From NCBI GenBank assembly GCA_964371785.1, contig CAYJOL010000001.1, forward strand, positions 529,442 through 593,441: DNA of 64,000 nucleotides, written 5' to 3'. Shown piece by piece: positions 1 through 9,356 of the stretch. The translations under genes and the position numbers were made by a program. How positions within the stretch are numbered: position 1 is the first letter of the stretch; every line of letters starts with the position of its first letter. The notes below the pieces were generated by a model. The model ran no database searches. It saw nothing but the letters and a program-made list of their open reading frames with translations, and was not told the DNA's origin. Origin of the DNA: CAVQCT01 sp964371785 (GTDB taxonomy: Bacteria; Zixibacteria; MSB-5A5; GN15; FEB-12).

Positions 1-1107
1 AGCGTAGCTTGCATTATTGATCTCATCCGGAATATGCTCGATCCGGCCGATCCTGCCCAGGCGGACCGGCATGTCGAATATCTGTTCCGCGAGTTCCACC
101 GTCCCGCGCAACAACGCACCGCCGCCTGACAGGACTATTCCCGCCGCTGGCATATCGGTAATTCCTGCTCGTTTGATCTCGCGGTCGACCAGCGAGAAGA
201 TCTCTTCCATACGCGGCTCTATTATCGAGGCCAGCACATTGCGGGAAACTTCTTTGTCCTGGCGCATGAGCGCTCCGCCGACCACAATCATTTCCTCGGG
301 GTCGACCATGGAGGCCAGCGCGCATCCATGCGAGAGCTTGAGTTCCTCGGCCTGGTCGACTGAGGTGCGAAGGCCGATGGCTATATCGTTGGTGACGTTC
401 TTGCTTCCCAGTGATACTGTGCCGGTATAACGGATCGCATCGTCGAAAAAGACCGATATGTTCGTGATATCGCCGCCGATATCAACGACGATGACGCCTG
501 ACTGCATCTCCGCCTCGGTCAGCTGAACCCGGGATAACGCAAGTGATTCAAGCACCATGTGGTCGACTCCAAGGTTGCATCGCTCCAGCGCCCGATAAAT
601 ATTTTTGGCCGAGGTTACCGACGCGGTCACGATATGCGCCTCAACTTCCAGCCTGACGCCCGACATGCCGACCGGGTCTTTGATTCCATCCTGGTCGTCG
701 ACCGAATAATCCTGAGGAATGACGTGAATGATTTCGCGGTCCACCGGGATGGCGATGGCTTTGGCGGCATCAATCGCTTTATTCACATCCTGAGAGGTTA
801 TCTCGTTATCTGTGCGGCTGACCGCCACCACGCCATGACTATTGATTGACCGGATATGTTCTCCCGCGATGCCGACGGTAACTCGATCAATCTCCGTGCC
901 GCTGACCAGTTGGGCGTCATCCACGGCCTTCCGGATCGAGGTCACCGTCTTCTCCATATCGACAACGATACCGCGGCGAAGACCCTCGGCGGGCGACGTA
1001 CCGTGGCCGATGACATAGACCTGCCCGCTGCTATCCATCTCGCCGACCAGGCAGACAATCTTGGTCGTCCCGATATCGAGGGCCGCGATAATATTCTCTA
1101 CTGACAT
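1..1107 (-). CDS. ftsA: Cell division protein FtsA (3' end cut by window edge)
   Basis: Actin-like ATPase that anchors FtsZ rings to the inner membrane and recruits the divisome. The first 369 codons are visible; the C-terminus, including the membrane-binding helix, lies beyond base 1. The start is the ATG at 1107, giving MSVENIIAALDIGTTK, which is the phosphate-1 loop. The phosphate-2 motif DIGGDITNISVF and the adenosine motif LSGGGALLRG are both present in order. The start codon overlaps the end of ftsQ by 10 bases, so the two are translationally coupled. It is the last visible gene of the dcw cluster; ftsZ is expected next, outside the window. Identification is secure from motifs and position. 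Confidence 0.96.
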   Translation of the reverse strand, partial: MSVENIIAALDIGTTKIVCLVGEMDSSGQVYVIGHGTSPAEGLRRGIVVDMEKTVTSIRKAVDDAQLVSGTEIDRVTVGIAGEHIRSINSHGVVAVSRTDNEITSQDVNKAIDAAKAIAIPVDREIIHVIPQDYSVDDQDGIKDPVGMSGVRLEVEAHIVTASVTSAKNIYRALERCNLGVDHMVLESLALSRVQLTEAEMQSGVIVVDIGGDITNISVFFDDAIRYTGTVSLGSKNVTNDIAIGLRTSVDQAEELKLSHGCALASMVDPEEMIVVGGALMRQDKEVSRNVLASIIEPRMEEIFSLVDREIKRAGITDMPAAGIVLSGGGALLRGTVELAEQIFDMPVRLGRIGRIEHIPDEINNASYA

Positions 1108-1832
1108 GCCGTGCTGTCGCCTCCGGTACAAATTATCATATCATCAAACCTGAGGTCCATCAGTGTCACATACTTCAAGTCGGGATTGAACTTGCTCACG
1201 AATTCGACGAACCTGCCGATATCGCTTGCCAATGTTTCAGCTCGGACTTTCAAGCGGTAGGGTAATCCGGCGACCGACACCTTGAGAAAATTCACATTTC
1301 CGAAATCGACTTCGTCGATTAGTCGGTATAAATCGAGGTTTTGTTCGCGAATTTGCTGAAGCTGTTTCACCACGACATCGACCCTGATGTCACCGCTGTG
1401 CCCGAACAGGCGCCCGGCCGGAACCGAGGTCAGCACCGGATGCTCCCAGTCCGATTCACAATTGTCCAAGTTGACAAGCAAGCCCGATTCGAGCACACCG
1501 TAGATCTGTCCCGAGTACCGATCCACAAGAAAACTGACCGGGCTGAAATTGTTCGTCTTGATATCCAATCCGCGCGGGAAAGTGAAGGAAATGTCCACCT
1601 TGAATATGGATCTTTTGGCAATCAGCGCCAGGGCGAGGCTGTCGACCGGCTGTCTGACCAATGGTTTGGCATCGCTCAGACCGAACTTGGTCTGCCATCC
1701 GGACACTTCGGACTGGTTGTACCTTACCGTGTTCAGGCGCCAGGCGTTCGTGTAGTTAACCGTGACCAGCAGACCTGCTCCCACAATAGTGAGCGCCAAT
1801 AATGTGAGTTTTGTGCGTTTGGATAGTGCCAT
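1098..1832 (-). CDS. ftsQ: Cell division protein FtsQ/DivIB
   Basis: Bitopic inner-membrane protein of the divisome that links FtsB/FtsL to other septal proteins. The 244-residue protein has a short basic cytoplasmic tail, one membrane segment at about residues 9-25 (LTLLALTIVGAGLLVTV), and a periplasmic part with a POTRA-like stretch (about 30-100) followed by the beta domain. Sequence conservation in this family is low, so the call leans on the topology and on the position between murC and ftsA, which is the standard place. The start is an ATG. It lies 7 bases after the murC stop and overlaps ftsA by 10 bases. Confidence 0.88.
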   Translation of the reverse strand: MALSKRTKLTLLALTIVGAGLLVTVNYTNAWRLNTVRYNQSEVSGWQTKFGLSDAKPLVRQPVDSLALALIAKRSIFKVDISFTFPRGLDIKTNNFSPVSFLVDRYSGQIYGVLESGLLVNLDNCESDWEHPVLTSVPAGRLFGHSGDIRVDVVVKQLQQIREQNLDLYRLIDEVDFGNVNFLKVSVAGLPYRLKVRAETLASDIGRFVEFVSKFNPDLKYVTLMDLRFDDMIICTGGDSTACQ

Positions 1833-1839
1833 GACAGCT

Positions 1840-3207
1840 TTATCTAATTGCTTCCAGAATTTTCCTTTTCATCAACGTAATCGATCCGGCACCCATCGTA
1901 ATGACCAGATCTCCCGGACGCGCGATACTTCTGACGCGTTCGACCGCGTTCTCTTTGGGGCCGATGTATTCGAAATTTCCCACGCCGAGCCTTTTAGCTT
2001 CCTCGATAATTCGCTCTGAGGTGACACCCTCGATCGGTTTTTCCCGGGCTGGATAGATATCCGCCAGCAGGGTAACATCGGCAATGGAAAGCGCCTTTGC
2101 GAAATCCACCACAAAATCACGTGTGCGACTGAAAAGGTGCGGCTGAAACACGACTATCACCCTGCGTCCATAGAGCGCCTTGGCTGCTTCAAGGGTGGCC
2201 CTTATTTCCGACGGGTGGTGGGCGTAGTCATCGACCACGGTAATGCCGTTTGCCTCTCCGACCAATTCGAAACGTCGTCCGACACCGCGGAAAGACAGCA
2301 GTCCATCGGCAATCGTCGCGAACGGAACCTCGAGCTCGCAGCATGCCGCCAGCGCCGCCAGAGCGTTCGCCACGTTGAATTTGCCCGGGACTTTTAACAA
2401 TAGTTCGCCAAGCAAATCGCCCTTGCGATACACCGAGAAACTGCTTCCGGCGGCGGTCATCTTGAGATCCAGCGCCCGGTAGTCAGCGTCGATGGAAAAT
2501 CCGAATGTTTGATACGGCCGTGTTATGCGCTGACGGATCTTCTTGAGATTCTCATCGTCGGCAGAGATAATAACTGAGCCATAAAACGGCACCCGGTTCA
2601 TGTAGGCAACGAACGATTCTATAAGATCGTCGATGTCGACATAGCAGTCAAGGTGATCGGCCTCAATATTGGTCACTACCGCCATACCCGGGAACATCGC
2701 GAGAAACGACTTGTCAAATTCATCCGCTTCGGCGACCAGGTACTCTCCGGCGCCAAGGGTGGCACCGGTCCCGAGTTCGGCGACAATGCCACCGACGATA
2801 ATTGTCGGCTGGTAGTTGCCCTGACGGAGGATCCGCCCGATCATCGATGTTGTCGTGGTCTTGCCATGAGTGCCGGCTACACCGATGGAAAACTTCAGCC
2901 GCATGAGCTCGCCGAGCATCTCAGCCCGCTTTATTACCGGTATGCCCCGTCTTCTGGCTTCTACTACTTCGGGGTTGGTCTCGCCAATCGCGGAGGAAAT
3001 GACGACGACATCGACATCCTCCAGATTGGCGGCCTTATGTTCATGATAAATGGACATACCAAGCCGCGCGAGATAATCGGTGATCTCACTGGCCGTACTG
3101 TCGGAGCCCTTGATCTGATACCCGAGATTATGCAGGATCTCGGCGATACCCGACATCCCCGAGCCGCCGATTCCGATGAAGTACAGTTTCTTTATTTTCC
3201 CAAACAT
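1840..3207 (-). CDS. murC: UDP-N-acetylmuramate-L-alanine ligase MurC
   Basis: Cytoplasmic ATP-dependent ligase adding L-alanine to UDP-MurNAc, the first peptide-stem step. The N-terminal UDP-binding loop is KLYFIGIGGSGMSG, the ATP loop is GVAGTHGKTTTTSMI, and the C-terminal domain carries DDYAHHPSEI. I place the start at the ATG at 3207, 455 residues, because a GGAAGAG sequence precedes it and the family begins just before the GIGG loop. A longer reading from a TTG at 3264 would overlap the end of murG and add 19 unconserved residues. It is part of the dcw operon between murG and ftsQ. Confidence 0.96.
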   Translation of the reverse strand: MFGKIKKLYFIGIGGSGMSGIAEILHNLGYQIKGSDSTASEITDYLARLGMSIYHEHKAANLEDVDVVVISSAIGETNPEVVEARRRGIPVIKRAEMLGELMRLKFSIGVAGTHGKTTTTSMIGRILRQGNYQPTIIVGGIVAELGTGATLGAGEYLVAEADEFDKSFLAMFPGMAVVTNIEADHLDCYVDIDDLIESFVAYMNRVPFYGSVIISADDENLKKIRQRITRPYQTFGFSIDADYRALDLKMTAAGSSFSVYRKGDLLGELLLKVPGKFNVANALAALAACCELEVPFATIADGLLSFRGVGRRFELVGEANGITVVDDYAHHPSEIRATLEAAKALYGRRVIVVFQPHLFSRTRDFVVDFAKALSIADVTLLADIYPAREKPIEGVTSERIIEEAKRLGVGNFEYIGPKENAVERVRSIARPGDLVITMGAGSITLMKRKILEAIR

Positions 3208-3260
3208 TATCTTATCTCTTCCGAAAGTTTTGATGGGATGTCTTTCGACGACGTCAAGCT

Positions 3261-4412
3261 TCAACCTCTCACTCCAGTTTCCTTGATTGTTTCAATCTGT
3301 CGGACTATATCTTCAGCAATCACATCGACTGCCGGCTTCCTGCCATCGGTCTCGCGCCGGATTGCAGTTTTCATCTGCTGGTATTTGTCCGAGCGAAGCA
3401 GAGCCGTTGCGCCAGTAATAATGTCTCGTCCGGCCAATTCCGATTCGTCCACCAGCTCAGCCATCCCCCGTGTCACGTAATCCATGGCGTTCTTTCGCTG
3501 ATGGTCCCCCGCCGCGTACGGATACGGAATGAGGATGGCCGGCAGGCCGCACGCCGTAATCTCGGCCAGCGTGAGCGCCCCGGCGCGCGCGACCACGATA
3601 TCGGCCGCGGCATAAACCTGTTCCATATCCTGAGCAAACGGGAAAAGAGAGCAAATCGACGCCTTGTGTCCTGCCTTATCAGCTACTTCCGTGTAGTCTC
3701 TTTTCCCCGTTTGCCAGAGAATTTGCATATCCGGATCGATTCTGTCATTGTCGATGCTCTTGAGCACTGCCTGATTGATTGCAGTTGCACCCTGGCTGCC
3801 ACCCAGTACGAGGATCGTTTTTCTGGCCGGGTCGAGGTTGAATTTCTTAAGGGCTGTCATTCGATCACCTGAAGTGATGTTCTTTCTCACCGGGTTTCCG
3901 GTAGCTATCAATTCGGCATTGGTCTTGAGATACTCACGAGCTTTCTCAAAACCGAGATAAATCTTTCGAGCACGACCCGCGAGTTGCCGAATAGTTACGC
4001 CCGGGAACGAATTCTGTTCTTGAAGCAGGGTCGGGATATTCTTTGCCGCGGCTACTTTCAATACCGGCCAACAGACATAACCGCCCGTACCGATCACCAG
4101 GTCGGGTCGGAAGCGACTTACCAGCATCGAGGCTTTGACCAGCGCCACCACGACCACGAAAGGTACAAGCAGGTTCTTCAGCGTCAGGGTGCGAGCGATT
4201 CCACGCATATTGATGATGTGGAGTGGATACCCGAGGGCTTCCCGCATCCGATACTCCAGGCCCCGCTTGGTACCTACAAAAATAATATCAACCGGCCGCT
4301 TATCACGCATGAGTTCACTCACCCGGTTGGCTATAGCTATAGCCGGGAACAGATGACCACCGGTTCCACCACCGGCAAAAATGATGCGGGCTGTGTCAAC
4401 CGATGTCGTCAT
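3261..4412 (-). CDS. murG: Lipid II synthase MurG (UDP-GlcNAc transferase)
   Basis: Peripheral membrane glycosyltransferase (GT28) that adds GlcNAc to lipid I to give lipid II. The first glycine loop, IIFAGGGTGGHLFPAIAIA, stands at residues 9-27, and the donor-site region has LGGSQGATAIN and the C-terminal GALTLAEITACGLPAILIPYP. The length of 383 residues is slightly above the usual 355-365. The ATG start overlaps the ftsW stop by 17 bases, indicating coupling. The next start, for murC, follows about 50 bases after the stop. Function and membership in the wall pathway are secure. Confidence 0.96.
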   Translation of the reverse strand: MTTSVDTARIIFAGGGTGGHLFPAIAIANRVSELMRDKRPVDIIFVGTKRGLEYRMREALGYPLHIINMRGIARTLTLKNLLVPFVVVVALVKASMLVSRFRPDLVIGTGGYVCWPVLKVAAAKNIPTLLQEQNSFPGVTIRQLAGRARKIYLGFEKAREYLKTNAELIATGNPVRKNITSGDRMTALKKFNLDPARKTILVLGGSQGATAINQAVLKSIDNDRIDPDMQILWQTGKRDYTEVADKAGHKASICSLFPFAQDMEQVYAAADIVVARAGALTLAEITACGLPAILIPYPYAAGDHQRKNAMDYVTRGMAELVDESELAGRDIITGATALLRSDKYQQMKTAIRRETDGRKPAVDVIAEDIVRQIETIKETGVRG

Positions 4413-5520
4413 GGACCACCCTTCTGGATAAACTCAGGAGAACTCCCACCGCGGCGCTCGAGATAAGCAACGACGACCCTCCGTACGACAGAAACGGCAA
4501 CGGGAGTCCCACTACCGGGAGCATCGAAGTCACCATTCCGATATTTATTGCCACGCTTAAAAACAGTGTCATAGTCATTCCGGCGGCCAGCAGGTAACCG
4601 AATTTATCCGGTTGCGCTGACGCAATCTTCAGTCCACGCCAAAGCAGGAAGAAAAACAGTCCGAGAATCACGAGCAAACCGAGCATACCCAGTTCCTCGC
4701 CGATAGACGCAAAAATGAAATCTGTGTGAGGGTAAGGCAAAAAGAACAGCTTCTGGCGTCCTTCGCCGAGTCCGGTTCCGAGAATTCCACCCGACCCGAT
4801 TGTGAGCGCGGCCTGTTTGACCTGATACTCTCCTTGCAAGGGGTCTAGTACCGAGCCGATGAAGCTCTCCAGACGGTTACGCTTGTAACCGAGGACGAGG
4901 ACCACGAATGTCGCCACGGTAACCAGGGGAAGAAAACCTATCAGCAAGTGTTTTATGCGCGAACCTGCGAGGAACAGCATTATCAGGGCGGTCGTGAAAA
5001 TCACAATAGTGGCGCCAAGGTGCGGTTCCACCAGAATCAGCGCCAATCCGAGGCCGATTATCGGCAAGTACGGAAAGAGCAGCTGTTTCAAGTCATTCAG
5101 GTTCCGCTTTGGATTCGACAACGAGAACGCAAGGTAAATAACCATCACAAACTTAAATAACTCCGAAGGCTGGACGTTGAAAAACCCCAGTATGAGCCAG
5201 CGGTGCGAGCCGTTGCGTGCAGGCATAAGAAAGACTAATCCAAGCAGGAGGATCACCAGCAGAAGGGCCGGGGCAGAATAGACGGCGAGCCGCTTCAGGT
5301 CAAGCTTGAGAATCAGGAATATTGCCAGGCCTGAAAGTACTGCCCACATCAACTGGTTTTTAAGAAACATGAAATGGGAACCGAATCGACTTTCAGCCAG
5401 GATCGATGACGACGAATAGACCATAATCAAGCCGATCACCACAAGCAGTATATAGGCCAGCAATAGCCGTTCGTCGATACGATTACTTTTTTGTGAGCGT
5501 CTCGTTTTCATTCTTTCCAT
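4396..5520 (-). CDS. ftsW: Septal peptidoglycan polymerase FtsW (SEDS family)
   Basis: Multi-span SEDS glycosyltransferase that polymerises lipid II at the septum together with FtsI. The 374-residue protein has about ten membrane segments, the early SSSS/IMVYSSS motif after the first segment, and the conserved periplasmic region QAALTIGSGGILGTGLGEG followed by LPYPHTDFIFASIGEELG. The C-terminal loop LPVVGLPLPFLSYGGSSLL is typical of the family. The ATG at 5520 overlaps the 3' end of murD by 38 bases; a second in-frame ATG lies three codons in. FtsW rather than RodA is favoured by its location between murD and murG. Confidence 0.95.
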   Translation of the reverse strand: MERMKTRRSQKSNRIDERLLLAYILLVVIGLIMVYSSSSILAESRFGSHFMFLKNQLMWAVLSGLAIFLILKLDLKRLAVYSAPALLLVILLLGLVFLMPARNGSHRWLILGFFNVQPSELFKFVMVIYLAFSLSNPKRNLNDLKQLLFPYLPIIGLGLALILVEPHLGATIVIFTTALIMLFLAGSRIKHLLIGFLPLVTVATFVVLVLGYKRNRLESFIGSVLDPLQGEYQVKQAALTIGSGGILGTGLGEGRQKLFFLPYPHTDFIFASIGEELGMLGLLVILGLFFFLLWRGLKIASAQPDKFGYLLAAGMTMTLFLSVAINIGMVTSMLPVVGLPLPFLSYGGSSLLISSAAVGVLLSLSRRVVHDDIG

Positions 5521-6877
5521 TCTTCAGATCAGCAACCGCAGCTTTGAATACTCTGCCCCGGTGCTCGTAATTTTCAAACTGGTCGTAACTCGCACAGCCG
5601 GGAGACAGCAGAACCGTCTCGCCGGGGAACGCCATCTCAAACGCCGCCTTGACTGCATCATTGAGCGTATCCGCAAATTGCACCGGAAAGGCCTGTCCCA
5701 GTTGATTGAAGACTTTATCTTTAGCTTCGCCGATAGCTATGATCCCTTTGATCTTTCCTTTTCCCAATCCTATCAGCGGGGCAAAATCCGCTCCTTTATC
5801 GCGCCCGCCCGCAATCAAATACAACGAACCTTTCACCGAGCGCAGGGCATAACAAACAGAGTCCACGTTGGTCGCCTTGGAATCGTTAATGAAATTAATG
5901 CCTGCCACTTTACCGGCGTTTTCCATCCGATGTTCCACGCCGGGGAACGCTCTGAGCACCCGAGCGATTACATCGGCGTCTACATCGTACTGCATCGCCG
6001 CGCAGACCGCCGCGGCCGCATTCTGCAGGTTGTGCGGTCCCGGAATGAGGACTTCCGATACTTTCATTATCTTCACTTCCTGACCATCGCGTCGTCCGTA
6101 CAAATATCCATCGCGGACGAACGCCGTGGCCGACCCGGAATCCTGCGTCGTAAAATAATGGACAGCCGCATCGGTCTGAACCTTGTCCTTGCGAATCTCG
6201 GCGTCCTCAAGATTCAAAATCAATGCCTGATCCGCGGTCTGGTTCTCGGTTATCCGATACTTGGCCTTTTTGTAGTTCTCAAAGGTTCCATGTCGGTCGA
6301 GGTGATCAGGGGTAAGATTGAGAATCAACGCCGTATCCGGCGCGAAATCTTCGATCGTCTCGAGCTGGAAATTAGATACCTCAATCACCGCGATCCCGTT
6401 TGACGGAATCTTCATGACGATCTCCGAGAACGGCAAGCCGATATTACCTCCGACAAAGGTATCGAAACCGGCGGAAGAGAATATTTCTCCGATCAATGTC
6501 GTGGTCGTCGTCTTCCCGTTCGATCCGGTAATAGCGATGATTTTTCCCTTACACGCCCAGTAGGCGAACTCGATTTCAGAGAAGACCGGAACGCCTTTTG
6601 CCCGGGCTCTTTTGAGGATATCGATTGTCGGCGGCACGCCCGGCGATACTATGAGATAATCACACTCGAGCAATTTGTCTGAATGACCGCCGGTTTCGAA
6701 TGGAATGTCCGATGCTTTCAGTCGTTCGACCTGCGGTCCGAGCAAGGCTGCCGCTTTGCTGTCTGAAACGAACGGTCGGCCGCCGAAACTCTCGGCCAGC
6801 ATGGCCACGGCCAGCCCTGAGCGGGCCAGTCCGACTATACCGATCTTGCGGTCTCTGATTCTCTCTTCTACTGTCAT
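5483..6877 (-). CDS. murD: UDP-MurNAc-L-alanine-D-glutamate ligase MurD
   Basis: Cytoplasmic ligase adding D-glutamate to the peptide stem. The N-terminal loop GIVGLARSGLAVA binds the UDP part, the ATP loop is IIAITGSNGKTTTTTLIGEI, and the C-terminal domain contains INDSKATNVDS and LLSPGCASYDQF, all typical of MurD. The start is the ATG at 6877, giving 464 residues; it forms an ATGA overlap with the mraY stop. A TTG 12 codons upstream is possible but lies inside mraY. The 3' end overlaps ftsW. Confidence 0.96.
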   Translation of the reverse strand: MTVEERIRDRKIGIVGLARSGLAVAMLAESFGGRPFVSDSKAAALLGPQVERLKASDIPFETGGHSDKLLECDYLIVSPGVPPTIDILKRARAKGVPVFSEIEFAYWACKGKIIAITGSNGKTTTTTLIGEIFSSAGFDTFVGGNIGLPFSEIVMKIPSNGIAVIEVSNFQLETIEDFAPDTALILNLTPDHLDRHGTFENYKKAKYRITENQTADQALILNLEDAEIRKDKVQTDAAVHYFTTQDSGSATAFVRDGYLYGRRDGQEVKIMKVSEVLIPGPHNLQNAAAAVCAAMQYDVDADVIARVLRAFPGVEHRMENAGKVAGINFINDSKATNVDSVCYALRSVKGSLYLIAGGRDKGADFAPLIGLGKGKIKGIIAIGEAKDKVFNQLGQAFPVQFADTLNDAVKAAFEMAFPGETVLLSPGCASYDQFENYEHRGRVFKAAVADLKNGKNENETLTKK

Positions 6878-7962
6878 CGTATTTTCAATGTCGCTAAGGT
6901 TAGCAAGGCACAAAAGGCACCGATAATCCAGAACCGAACCACGACCTTTGACTCATGCCAGCCGAGTAATTCGAAGTGATGATGTATCGGAGCCATCTTA
7001 AATATTCGCTTTTGATGCCTGAATTTATAAGACCCTACCTGAAGGATGACCGACAACGCTTCGATAACAAACACGCCGCCGACGATCACCAGCAGCAGTT
7101 CCTTCTTGAGCAGAATCGCAATCGCGCCGAGCGCACCGCCCAGCGAGAGCGATCCGGTGTCACCCATGAATACTTCGGCCGGGTGTGTATTGAACCAGAG
7201 GAATCCGAGAGCCGAGCCTACCGCCGCGCCGCAGTACACAGTCAGTTCGCCGCTTCCCGGAATGTATTCGACCTGAAGGTAGTTCGAGAAGTCCAGACGA
7301 CCGATCAGGTAGGCCATCCCCGCGAATGCCATGAAGCAGATGCCGCTGAGTCCGATAGCGAGACCATCGAGACCGTCCGTCAGATTGACAGCGTTCGATG
7401 ATCCGGCGATGACAAGAATGATGAACGGGATATAAAGAATGCCCAGATTCAACACGTAATTCTTGAAGAATGGAATGTCGGTTGTTCCATTGAAGTGATT
7501 GGTCGGCGACAGATACATTAAGCTCAGACCGAACAAGATACCGATGACAATTTGTCCGGCCAGTTTCTTCCGGCCGATCATTCCCTTGGGCTGATGTTTG
7601 ATCACCTTCAGATAATCATCCATGTATCCGATCAGACCCATCCAGAGGGTGACGAGCAGGACCATGAGGATGTAGTAATTGCTCAAGTCGGCCCAGAGAA
7701 GGGTCGGGATGACAATGCCGCACAGGATAATCAGGCCACCCATGGTCGGCGTGCCGGCCTTCTTCTGGTGGCTCGACGGACCTTCTTCGCGGATCTTCTC
7801 TCGCACCTGGTATTTCTGCAACAGCCGAATGAACATCGGGCCGAGAATAAGACAGATGATGATCGCGGTCAAAGTCGCGCCGGCGGTCCTGAACGTGATA
7901 TATCGGAACAGGTTGAATCCGCTGACATATTGGGTGAGAGGATACAGCAGGTGGTAAAGCAT
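6874..7962 (-). CDS. mraY: Phospho-MurNAc-pentapeptide transferase MraY
   Basis: Integral membrane enzyme that transfers phospho-MurNAc-pentapeptide to undecaprenyl phosphate, making lipid I. Ten membrane segments are predicted over 362 residues. Signature stretches include SHQKKAGTPTMGG, MDDYLKV (Mg-binding aspartates), NAVNLTDGLDGLA and the C-terminal MAPIHHHFELLGW. The ATG start overlaps the murF stop by one base (TAATG), and the stop overlaps the murD start. There is nothing unusual in it. Confidence 0.97.
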   Translation of the reverse strand: MLYHLLYPLTQYVSGFNLFRYITFRTAGATLTAIIICLILGPMFIRLLQKYQVREKIREEGPSSHQKKAGTPTMGGLIILCGIVIPTLLWADLSNYYILMVLLVTLWMGLIGYMDDYLKVIKHQPKGMIGRKKLAGQIVIGILFGLSLMYLSPTNHFNGTTDIPFFKNYVLNLGILYIPFIILVIAGSSNAVNLTDGLDGLAIGLSGICFMAFAGMAYLIGRLDFSNYLQVEYIPGSGELTVYCGAAVGSALGFLWFNTHPAEVFMGDTGSLSLGGALGAIAILLKKELLLVIVGGVFVIEALSVILQVGSYKFRHQKRIFKMAPIHHHFELLGWHESKVVVRFWIIGAFCALLTLATLKIR

Positions 7963-9356
7963 TAGTGCTTCCCTCCCGTCTTATCATACACTTTGAGAAT
8001 CGATTCGAGACCAATGCCGCGGGATGCCTTAAGGTAGACGAGGTCTTCCGGCTGTAACAGCGTGCGGATACTCTGGGCTGCGAGAGCCGATGACTCAAAG
8101 TAGACGAGCCGGTTTTCGGCCATGCCAGCCGCGAGCGCACCTTCGACGACATATTTTGACATCGGACCGACCAAAATGGCGAAAGCGAACTGCTCACGGG
8201 GAAGCAGACGGCCTATTTCGCGGTGATAGTCCGGCGATGTCTCGCCCAGCTCAAGCATGTCACCGAGTACTACAATCCTGCGATTCGACGACGGCAATTC
8301 AAAGAATGCCTTGAGGCCCGCCTTAACTGAGGCTGGATTGGCGTTGTAGCAGTCGGCGACGAATGTAATTCCTTCATGGCTGACAATCTGACCGCGCATA
8401 GGCGCTGAGTCCAGTTCTATTGTCTCAGTATCAATGTTCCCGAAATCAAAGCCCAGGGCACAAAACGCCGCATATGCGGCGAGTAAATTGTATGCCTGAT
8501 GCCGTCCGACGAGAGGAAGGCGGAACCGATACCCCTGTATCGTCACTTGAGTCACGCCAATCGCATCCTGTCGGATGTCATCGACCATAAAATCCGCCTT
8601 TTCGTTCAAACCGAAAGTGACGAACTTTTCACGGACTTTTCGTGTTTCGCGCATCAATATGGGGTCATCGGCGTTGACGATCACCACTACGTCACGGGTG
8701 GCACGCTTGACCAGTTCGAGTTTGGCCTGAGCTACGGCTTCGACTGTTCCAAGAAATTCCAGATGCGAAGCTCCGATATTGGTGAGTATGATCACATCAG
8801 GGCGAACGATATCGGCTAACGTCGGCATTTCATCCCGGCTGGAGATGCCCATTTCAAGGACCACTACTCGGGCATCGTCGTTCACCGCGAACAGCGCAAG
8901 CGGCAGGCCGAACAGATTGTTGAAATTGCCGGGCGAGTAGTAACTGTGCAGTTCGACCGAGTGAATGAGACGATAGGTCAGTTCTTTGGTCGTTGTCTTT
9001 CCGTTCGAGCCCGTGATACCGATGAATTTGGCCGTTAGCGAGTCGCGATAATTTTTCGCAAGCTGAATCATCGCTTTGTGCGTGTCCTTGACTCTGATGA
9101 CGGGTACTCTTCCGATGATCCCCTCAACCGCCGGATTTCCTTCTTCCACCATCACAGCCACGGCTCGTTTCGCGATTGCCTGTTCCAGGAAATCATGGCC
9201 GTCACGTTTTTCTCCACGAATCGCAATGAACAGCTCGCCCGGTTTTAGCAGACGGCTGTCAATCGAAACACCGGCGAAGGCGGTCTGGGCCCTGACGGTA
9301 TCGAGTAGTGTTCCGCCGGTAACGGCGGCCAGTTCTGTGAGGCTCAAGTGTATCAA
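7962..9356 (-). CDS. murF: UDP-MurNAc-tripeptide-D-alanyl-D-alanine ligase MurF
   Basis: Adds D-Ala-D-Ala to the UDP-MurNAc tripeptide, the last cytoplasmic step of the precursor. The ATP loop IGITGSNGKTTTKELTYRLI is followed by the Mg-binding ILTNIGASHLEFLGT and the C-terminal DCYNANPASVKAGLKAF, all characteristic of MurF. The start is a TTG at 9356 in a TTGA overlap with the murE stop; the protein then begins MIHLSLTELAAVTGG, which fits the family. A GGGAG stands only a few bases before it. Length is 464 residues, as expected. Confidence 0.95.
   Translation of the reverse strand: MIHLSLTELAAVTGGTLLDTVRAQTAFAGVSIDSRLLKPGELFIAIRGEKRDGHDFLEQAIAKRAVAVMVEEGNPAVEGIIGRVPVIRVKDTHKAMIQLAKNYRDSLTAKFIGITGSNGKTTTKELTYRLIHSVELHSYYSPGNFNNLFGLPLALFAVNDDARVVVLEMGISSRDEMPTLADIVRPDVIILTNIGASHLEFLGTVEAVAQAKLELVKRATRDVVVIVNADDPILMRETRKVREKFVTFGLNEKADFMVDDIRQDAIGVTQVTIQGYRFRLPLVGRHQAYNLLAAYAAFCALGFDFGNIDTETIELDSAPMRGQIVSHEGITFVADCYNANPASVKAGLKAFFELPSSNRRIVVLGDMLELGETSPDYHREIGRLLPREQFAFAILVGPMSKYVVEGALAAGMAENRLVYFESSALAAQSIRTLLQPEDLVYLKASRGIGLESILKVYDKTGGKH

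Noticed and set aside
5561..6403. A 280-codon plus-strand open frame opposite murD
   Set aside because: Complementary shadow of murD; murD carries all family motifs.
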